In this document: positions 56,461-64,000 of the stretch, one piece after another
Layout of the letters: every line of letters starts with the position of its first letter
Position numbering within the stretch: position 1 is the first letter of the stretch
Source: Kryptolebias marmoratus
Taxonomy: Eukaryota > Chordata > Actinopteri > Cyprinodontiformes > Rivulidae
Direction: 5' to 3'
NCBI RefSeq assembly: GCF_001649575.2
Contig: NC_051430.1
Coordinates: 18,968,296 to 19,032,295, forward strand
DNA length: 64,000 nucleotides
The notes under the pieces: generated by a model
Seen by the model: the letters and a program-made list of their open reading frames with translations, nothing else
The model's database searches: none
What the model was told of the DNA's origin: nothing
Translations under genes and position numbers: made by a program

Positions 56461-59400
56461 CCTCACCTTCTGAGTCACAAAATGAGTCGGAATGGACCTT
56501 CCTCTGTTCTGTCGTTACCCACGCATGGAGTGATATTTAACTCAGACTGGCTCCCATTTCTTTTTGTTTTCAATATGGACACTTAAAGCGCAATTTGTTT
56601 TTTTTTAAATAACATTTAATTTAATTATTTGCATGAGTCTAACTTCAACCTGTTTCAGTACAGTGTGGAAAATATTTATATAGGGACATTTTGGGGAGTA
56701 AATATAAATTTCCGCTCCAATAAAAAGAAAAGTTTTTCCTCTTTCTCTCTCTCTTCTTTTTTCTTGTTCTCAATATCTGCCCCCTTACCGGGACTATTGT
56801 CTCTGTGTTGAATTTGTGCGCCCGGACAATGAAAGTAAATCCCCCCCACGGATCCCGCCTCAACCCACCATCTGCCAGCGCGGGACAAAGTCAGATGTTC
56901 CCCCAATTATGAGCGCAGTCTCGGGGATTCCTGCGGCCGAGTCTCCGCCCTGTCGCCTTGTCCACTTCCACTAAGATGACTGACAGCTGGACTTACCCCC
57001 CAAACTATGAGAAAAGCTGCACAAGAGGACACTTTGGCTACTTTGCTTTAATTCCTTTACTCTGTGCGCAACAGTGAGAAAGCTGTTAGGTTTTACGGGA
57101 GTTAGGCCGTCTTTATTAAAGAAAACTGCAGAAAATTAAAGGAATGGATTCATTTCAAGGTTAATATTACTGAATTCTGTGAGAAACAAATGTCCTTGAA
57201 AGCTACACTCTATAAAATTACATTTGGGTGTTGCGTGAAATACACAGTTTCATGTTGAGTTTAATGTCTTTAGTTGATTTTAAGCAGTCAAAGTAAGCAG
57301 GTTTTGCTGCATTAGATCAACAATATATTAAAGCAAGTAAATACTGCCAGTGAAATCTAACTTCTCTGCTTTGACTAAATAAAGATTTCCCATACTTCAT
57401 TGCTCCTGAGGCCATGGGAAGCTACTTTTAATGGACTTTAAGCTGTTTTCCTCCATGTGTTTTAGGAATCTTTTGAATCCGTTGCCATCCATGAACTTTG
57501 TGGTGAGAAAAAACTCAAACATTTAACACTTTGTACATTTAAAGGCTCTCATTGGAAGCTATAAAATAAAGCATCGCAAACATTATTCTGAACTATATTA
57601 AATGGTGTAGTTTGAAAGAGTTCCCTCCAGTAGTTTTTCAGATTTATTGATATGGAATTCCAATATGCTGGTACACACTCAATATAAACAAAGCACTCTC
57701 TGAAACCCAGGTGGAAGCTTGAGTCACATGACTGACCTACATATGGCGGGATTGTACAAGCATAGAATCTCAGAGAATATATTTAAGTGGAAATATGAGA
57801 GTGAATCTGCTTTTAACACAAAATAAAAGACAAAGACAGCTGTCGAGAATAAATATTGAGGTTCAAGCATGGCTGTGGAGCGACAAAAAGACAGAGCTCG
57901 GCATTCAAATATGTTTTAGTCTAACACTCAGAATATTTATAACTCAAACATCAATAAATCTCCAGATTGTTATATGCTTAAAAACATCCTATAAATTGCC
58001 TACAAGACCAAGCCTGGATTAGGCCAACCAGGGTTACAATCCTGCTATTTTTTGTCATTTCTGTACATTATATTGTACTGTTGTAATGTTGTACACATAT
58101 CTGAACGTAAATGCACATCATAAATACATCCGAATTGTTGAATTTCTCATTTCCAAACAGCTATTTCAGGCATTTTGACCTATTTTCAGTCACTTCAGCT
58201 GTTTCCAGGTAAACAAGCTCATGTAATGCATCTCATAAATTTGGCTTACAAATTTTATCTTTAGCACACATTAACCACTGATATGAGAACAAAAGTTTTG
58301 CAGATTTTGGTTATATATTTTTTTTTGTATTCGTCCTCAGGACTTTGTAATTAGTGTGTTTCAACAAGTTTAGTGAACCCAGTTGACATGAAGTTGGGCA
58401 AATCTAACATTTTATTTCCTAGTGTGTAAGCAGCTTCAGCTGAACACCACTGACAGAATAAGACAAACACTTGTTATATGACGTGAAAATATTTTTCGTT
58501 TTTAAGAGACAAAGGCAGGTCGTGCACTTTTATTCATCTTTATCATTTCTTTAAGCTTCCTGGTTGGTTTCCAGCTTGCTCCGCAGCTCATGTCATCATT
58601 TGATGGGTTGAATTATCTCTAAAAGTCCCGAGCTGTGCAACCGAACTGGTCATCGTGGCGCATTTTATTGAAGAGCTCATTAAATAAATCTGTTCGGAGT
58701 TTGAGTCAGTGTTGCCGGTGGTGGGGGAGTTCTGTCCTCTCCTCCAGCTGGAGGTGTCCCGATGCTCCACGACTTTCTGTTCAAGAGTGTTGTTTCTGGT
58801 TTGCTGAACGGGGTATTAGTCCGACCACAAACGTCTTTCTAATCAGTTTAACCCGCTGAGACGGTCAGCCCGTGCGCTTTTTTTGAGGAGTGTGCGCGAG
58901 GGGAGCCAGAATAAAAAGGGGGGGGGGACTTAGGCTGGAGGTGTGGAGGGGATCAGTGACTGCAAGCTAAACAATGGGGGTATCGTGTGCCGCTCGTCCT
59001 CTCCAGCATTCCCTCGCTCCCATGGGACACGCAGAGCCACTTTGTGTGGATGGCACTGTGTCCACGGAGGTCAGGAGGGGCGTGGCGTGTGCGCGCGCTC
59101 GTGTGTGTGTGTGTGGACGCAGCAGCTGGTTTCCGTCTCTCCTCTGTGCAGAAAACAACAACAGAACCAAAGCGACCTACCACGTCACCTATCGATCGCG
59201 GTATATTGCGCTCATTTTTTTTTTTTTTTTTTTTTTGTTTACGCATTTAGGGAAGGATGCAGATCCCTGTGGGACTGTCGGTATGCGCAATTAAAGCTGG
59301 ACCGCCTTCAGCCTCATTTCGTATTATTATAACAAACCATCACCTTTGCAAGCCTTTGGATTCATAACCCTCTTCATTGCAATTTGAGCCCCCCCTAAAA

Positions 59401-60780
59401 AACTCATTAAAGATAATATATCTTTAGGAAAGTCTACACCAAGAGAAGCCTGGAGGGCCCATTGGTGGACGAAAACTGTGCCACGAGTTTAAAAGTTTCA
59501 TCTGAACTGCGTAATAATGTTTCCCTAAAATGAGACGTTTGTGTTTTCTGGTAAATTGGGATCATAATTTGGATGCAGTTTAACATCTGCTCATTGGAAA
59601 CTTTTCCCCTTCACTGCAGACAGTTTGACTTGAAATAGGCAGAGAAGCACAGGTGTTGCGTTTCATCTTCTTCCCTGTCAGTGATTTCAGTGTGCCATCT
59701 TACTTTGCGTTCTTTACTGTGTCGTGTGCACTTTTTTTTCTTGATAACTTTACTTCTAAGATACAGATTTTAGGCAGCAGATGTGACATGTTTCCCACTC
59801 ATTGTTAAGATGTTTCCACTCTTTTTCCAGCCTGCTGTCAAGAAGTCTGTGGCCACATTTTGGTGATTAACAGGTTTTTGTTGTTGTTTGTTTTGGGGGT
59901 TATTTCATGGTTGGTGTTTTTAACAGACTTTTACATGGTTTTAATTTCACTAAATTACTATACATGAAGGAACTACCAAAAATTAAACATAGGCCTACAA
60001 TAAAATATATGTATGTCATAAACTTACATTTCATCTCAAAGTGCTCTTGTTTTCTTCCTTATCTGGTGTCTAAAATTACATATAACAGTAAAGTATCAAC
60101 ACTTTCTTAAACATATGGTTTACATTAACTTTCACCTGTATTTGAGCAATCTGGTCCAAGTGCAAAACTTCAATATGTCCAGTTTCAGCTGTTTTGTAAA
60201 CTCATTTAGAAAGCAGTTATTTAAGAAAAGTTCACTTAAACACAACAAGATTTTTATTTGATAAAGCGGCAGATTTTAATCTCGGTTAAAATAAACTTTA
60301 CTCTAAGATTATTTTACGTTCCTGCCACAAAAAGAGGAAGAATGTCTTCAACTTTCTCTCCCAGCAGACTTTTTCCCTTCAAGTTTCAGAGGAAAGTAAC
60401 AATAAATATAATTTAAATAACCCTTGTGTTAATATCAGATGATTTAATTTGTGAAAATGTATGTTTCAGCTCAAGTTAAAACTTAGAAAATATTTTTTTA
60501 TATTGTCTTAATTCAAGATTTAAAAAAGGACTTAGTACATTTATTGAATATAATGTAAAAGAAAATCTAATTTTCTAAAAACGAAGATCTTACGGGTCCT
60601 GTTTGTGGAACATTATGAGGAACCAATCCAGAAATGGGTCTGCTGGTTCCTGTCATTGAAAACTTGTGCATTACCACCATCTACTGGTCTAATTATAAAA
60701 AATGTTTGGAACTCTTTCAGTATTCTCATACAGTTCACACAGAGAAACAGACAGATTCGAAAAGAGCTCATTTATGGACT
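56461..60780. other. Intergenic stretch between ebf2 and the peroxidase
   Basis: No exon was recognised. There is a moderately GC-rich CpG-containing block at about 58,850-59,110 with a TG run, followed by a long T run at about 59,215-59,236. The rest is AT-rich. Open frames across 58,940-59,330 on both strands show no family resemblance. Confidence 0.45.
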
Positions 60781-60782
60781 GC

Positions 60783-60788
60783 TTTATT
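60783..60788 (-). terminator. Candidate polyadenylation signal of the peroxidase gene
   Basis: AATAAA on the minus strand (plus-strand TTTATT), about 180 nt downstream of the peroxidase-C1q stop codon. The position is suitable for a short 3' UTR. Confidence 0.45.
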
Positions 60789-60967
60789 TAATTTCTCCAG
60801 TAAATTACAGTTGAGGGTACACAAGATTTTTTTCCTTCATTCAAAACAAGTTTTAAGTACAGCAGAGACAAAGTCTCTGAAACACTATCAGCAATGTAAA
60901 AAGACAATAAAGATTTGCCATTTAATGACTTGCTTTTTTTTTCTTTCATTTCTTAGACTGGAAGTTC

Positions 60968-61389
60968 TTAAATAAGACGACCAGTGAAGTAGCTGTCATT
61001 GGTCAGCCTGTTGGCACCCTGACTGGCCACCAGCCACACCCTGTCTCCCTTTTTAAGCCTGATGTAGATGCTGCCACTGGCTGTGATGGATCCACGCCGG
61101 CGGGTGGTGAACGAGTGCAGAACCAGGTCTCCGTTACGCAGCAGATCTATGCTGCCCGACTTCTGCTGGATCCCACAGTTGAACTCAAACTCATATATGC
61201 CTGGTTGCTCACAGGTGAAGTAGCCGGTCTTGGAATTGTAGTTGTCCTTGTCATTGTAGATGACATTAACAAAGGAGATGGGGGTTCCAGCTTTGGATAC
61301 GCTTTTGCCCAGAAGTGCAAAGAAGGCATGTTTCCCTGCCCGGTCTCGGGATCTGCGATGGCCACGCCAGTGTCGGCGTCTAGGGGGTC
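60968..61389 (-). CDS. C1q-domain terminal exon fused to the peroxidase
   Basis: Joins in phase 1 (G/GA) to exon G. It encodes a basic linker ([18 protein letters not shown]) and then a full C1q globular domain of about 120 residues. Diagnostic pieces are [52 protein letters not shown] and the ending YFTGRLI before TAA. There is no collagen-like repeat. C1q domains form trimers and bind ligands outside the cell, so the domain could multimerise the enzyme or target it to surfaces (inference). Confidence 0.93.
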
Positions 61390-63938
61390 CTGTGTGCAAA
61401 AACACAAGTACAGTTTATCTAAGAACATAAAATGTCAAGGAGGCCCATGTAGACCTGGTCCAAATGAAAATTAAAAAACATAAAATGACACTATTAATAA
61501 ATATATATAATATATTTGATCATTTTTTACCATTAATTTAAGAAGGCAAAGTTAATTTTAGCAGGTATATAAATGAGAGTGGCTTGTTTAACTAGACTTC
61601 TATTTGATTCTGGTTAAAAATATATAATAACAAAAAAGGAGAAAGAAACTCAAACAAATACACACAAGTTATCACTTACAGGCTGACAATTTTAGGATGA
61701 ACTTACCATCCTCCTTCCATGGACTGAGGTCAAATTCAGGGATGTCCTCACACTTGGTGTAACCAGAACCACGAGGCCGATAGAGGAAGGGTTGCTCAGG
61801 TACCTCAGTGATACCAGTGTTGTCACAGATGATGCGAGCCAGGGATGTGTTCTCCAGTGACTCCCTCTGGTCATCGGTGAAGACGCCATCATTCTCCCAC
61901 CAGAAGCTAAAATAAAACACTGTATTTTAGTTTAAAGTCCATGAAAGTAAAATACCAACAAATATGACTATCTTTAGATCTTTAACTGAAGCAGTTCTGT
62001 CATTTTCTAATTGTTTACCGATCTCCTTGGCGGATCTTTTGGAACTGGGTGGCAATAAGGCAGCCAAACAGGGGACCCACTCTTCCTCCGTGGACAAATG
62101 GCTCAGCCACTCCTCCCAGCCATGGATCAATGTTGTCAGCAGAGCCATACAGATCCAACAATTTCTTAGCCATATCCTCATTTTTCAGCACGTCAGCCAA
62201 CTGCTTTTGATTCTTTGGCTGTGACAATCCACAGAACTTACGCCATTTGTTGTAGCCTGAAAGTGGCAAACACACAGTTTATGATGATGCAGAATCTACA
62301 ATAGTCTACAATATATATATATATATATAAAACAAGCTTTCCAGTTTCAAGGCATCTGGACTAAATAAATACCAGGGAGTCCATGGTCTCTGGCTCTCTG
62401 CATGTTCAGCGATCCCAGATCCAATGCCAACTTCTCAGTGAACTTAAACAGCCTGTCTCTCAGCTCATCAGACAATATGCTATCCTGGGTGTTCAGCTTA
62501 GCCTGGCGACCAATCAAGCCTCTTATGATTGGGTCAATTCCACCTGCAGAACACATGAAACCATTTAGACTTGATCAATGAATTCCCTCTCTGCTTCATG
62601 GAGGGTTAAGAAGTTCAATGTCTTACCTTCAAAGATGACCCTCCATGGTGTCGACATGGTTTTGTGGATCACCTGTGTGGGGTAATCTGGGTGATCCTGG
62701 TAGTTCTCATCAAGACGAAACATGAAGGGTTGAAGCATCGTATGGGCAAATCGGAAGGCAGCTGTGGCAAAAACATTAGCAATGCTAGCATCTACATTTT
62801 CATCATAACCTGGGTAGGTTGAGAGCTTGGCAGCCATGACATCTGGGCCAACAATGTGGGGGAGCCAGTCTCTGTAAGTGATAACCTGAAATACAAAAGA
62901 CAAACTGGGTTAACAATGTGAACAAGTAAACATGGCCCTTTGATCCCAACCCTCTCTTTTAGTGTTCGTGTTCTTCTTCCTGTCTCTTACCTGGGAGTGT
63001 CCTCCCATGATTTTGCGTGCTTCTTGGTAGAGTCTCTCTCCATCCCAGTGTGGGTTGAGTTTAGCCAGGGCCCGAGCCAGACGGTTGTGCTCTCTCAAGA
63101 ACAGTGCGTGTAAAGAAGTCAGTCCAATGTTCTCATCAACACGAGTATCACCTTAAAGGTGAGAGAGAATAATCAAGAAGGGAAAATGATGTCTGCCCTA
63201 AAGATGGCTAGATTTTTTTTTTTTTTTTCAGTTTGACTATAACAGCAAGGTTTTTTTCTTTTTAGCTCACCAGCAATAAAGCACGGCACCTCTTGAGCAG
63301 TAGGATCATTAGTTATGCGGCGACGGGTGGCACACATGTTGACCACCACGTTGGTGAAAGGCAAATGCTCACGCTCGTTATCATTATACTCTGCATTGAC
63401 CCTCAACAGGCCCTTATCGTTACTGAGGTCTCGAAGCAGGCGAACTTTGGCGTCATCAGAACCATAGACCTGACCCACATCAATGTAGGAAGTAAGAGTG
63501 TTTATCTGTTGGCGGATGGTGCTGGCTCCAAAGATGTGGCCTGTGTTTCCAGAACCACAAGCTGGAGAAGAGCGGAAGAAAGGCATGCACTCCTTCAAGC
63601 TACTTTGTAGACGGGGGTCATTAGCGGGGAACTGTAAATAGCACAGGAAACTGTTAGCTGTGAATGTGTGTGTTTCAAATATATGTCTTTCATGTATTCA
63701 TAAAGGACTGTTGGAATGTAAAAACACTGACCTTGATGGGGAAACATGGCTCTGTGTTGGCACAGGTGTCTTCACAGTTAACGCCCATATTAAATGATCT
63801 GATAGAAGGAGAGTGAGGGGTAAAAGTCAGGTCGTGGTCCGTCCACTGGCCAAACAGAGTCACCATGAAAGTGTAGAGTGGGTCAGAGTTCACATCATCG
63901 TTAGCTGTTGCCAGGATACGGTTGGATACTTCCCTCAC
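60968..63938 (-). CDS. Animal haem peroxidase (MPO/EPX/LPO family) with C-terminal C1q domain; 5' end outside window
   Basis: Eight coding exons, all phases consistent, encode about 672 residues that cover nearly the whole catalytic domain. The enzyme class uses hydrogen peroxide to oxidise halides or thiocyanate and acts in granulocyte granules or secretions. Visible catalytic residues include the distal GQWTDHD motif (Gln, the haem-linked Asp and the distal His), [13 protein letters not shown] with calcium-site surroundings, RVDE (Arg and the haem-linked Glu), LFLREHNRL, and the proximal His in [15 protein letters not shown]. The position of MPO Met243 is Asn, so the sulfonium haem link peculiar to mammalian MPO is absent, as in EPX and LPO. 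The last peroxidase exon joins in frame to a C1q-domain exon. It corresponds to the fish genes called mpx or epx, but the exact orthologue cannot be fixed here. The signal peptide, propeptide and early exons lie beyond position 64,000. Confidence 0.93.
61707..61906 (-). CDS. Peroxidase exon G (end of catalytic domain)
   Basis: Encodes [14 protein letters not shown] to FDLSPWKED plus one base. [10 protein letters not shown] is the family's C-terminal signature. The donor gatg/gtaagt lies where mammalian MPO ends. Without splicing, the frame would continue 9-10 residues to a stop at 61,672. Confidence 0.94.
62019..62256 (-). CDS. Peroxidase exon F
   Basis: Encodes [14 protein letters not shown] to FQKIRQGD plus two bases. 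It includes [12 protein letters not shown] and [10 protein letters not shown]. Acceptor ttcag/GCT, donor gatcg/gtaaac. Confidence 0.94.
62373..62543 (-). CDS. Peroxidase exon E
   Basis: Encodes [18 protein letters not shown] to RARDHGLP. This contains the conserved [14 protein letters not shown] peroxidase signature up to the exon border. Acceptor ctgcag/GTG, donor cctg/gtattt. Confidence 0.94.
62627..62885 (-). CDS. Peroxidase exon D
   Basis: Encodes [13 protein letters not shown] to WRVIFE plus one base. It holds the proximal haem-ligand His in [15 protein letters not shown]. Acceptor tttcag/GTT, donor gaag/gtaaga. Confidence 0.94.
62991..63151 (-). CDS. Peroxidase exon C
   Basis: Encodes [19 protein letters not shown] to IMGGHSQ. 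It contains the Arg and the haem-linked Glu in RVDEN, with Asn where MPO has Met243. Acceptor tttaag/GTG, donor cccag/gtaaga. Confidence 0.92.
63271..63631 (-). CDS. Peroxidase exon B
   Basis: Encodes [10 protein letters not shown] to VPCFIA plus one base. It includes [28 protein letters not shown] and the CATRRR segment. Acceptor tttacag/TTC, donor gctg/gtgagc. Confidence 0.93.
63732..63938 (-). CDS. Peroxidase exon A (first in window)
   Basis: Encodes [13 protein letters not shown] to PCFPIK in phase 0. It carries [10 protein letters not shown] with the distal His and the haem-esterified Asp. Acceptor cctcag/GTG, donor atcaag/gtcagt. Confidence 0.93.
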
Positions 63939-64000
63939 CTGAGGACAGGGTGGAGGTAATTAGTACGGGTGTGATAATGTGCTGCAGATTAGAGATGAAA

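Noticed and set aside
58943..59332. Cluster of open frames in a GC-rich block with Cys-rich peptides
   Set aside because: Frames on both strands end in the poly-T run. There is no signal of a real first exon beyond GC content.

Overview
The window is vertebrate nuclear DNA, almost certainly from a ray-finned (teleost) fish. It has short intron-split exons with GT/AG borders, long AT-rich non-coding stretches, many CA/TG microsatellites, a decayed Tc1-like transposon and interspersed repeats of types common in fish genomes. No bacterial, plasmid or viral features are seen. Every well-supported gene lies on the minus strand.

Layout by position. 1-26,450 is gene-poor. It holds one possible first coding exon (minus, about 9,157-9,282) in a GC-rich block, a hairpin-type transposable element (about 6,529-7,151), a dead Tc1/mariner transposase (about 13,030-14,035), microsatellites, and several TAATTA-rich blocks that look like candidate regulatory elements. 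26,983-55,347 is a complete 16-exon gene on the minus strand encoding a 582-residue COE/EBF transcription factor, identified as ebf2. All exon phases join without a break, from an ATG preceded by an in-frame stop to the C-terminal VVPPM and stop. 55,348-60,780 is intergenic: the GC-rich ebf2 upstream region, then AT-rich sequence. 60,968-63,938 holds the last eight coding exons of an animal haem peroxidase (MPO/EPX/LPO family) on the minus strand. Its 5' end lies beyond the window.

The main protein-level finding is that the last peroxidase exon splices in frame onto an exon encoding a complete C1q domain. The gene should therefore make a peroxidase-C1q fusion, with the C1q exon attached almost exactly where mammalian family members stop. 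The main DNA-level findings are in ebf2. A (TG)n-T5 tract stands directly before exon 3 and resembles the CFTR exon 9 arrangement. A long CA repeat follows the exon 5 donor. A 200-bp inverted duplication has one arm beyond the stop codon and the other in intron 8. A family of hairpin MITE-like elements is represented three times.

ebf2 and the peroxidase are arranged in tandem about 5.6 kb apart. Nothing in the sequence suggests that they act in one pathway. EBF-family factors are DNA-binding regulators of neuronal, adipose and blood lineages, while the peroxidase is a granulocyte-type effector enzyme.
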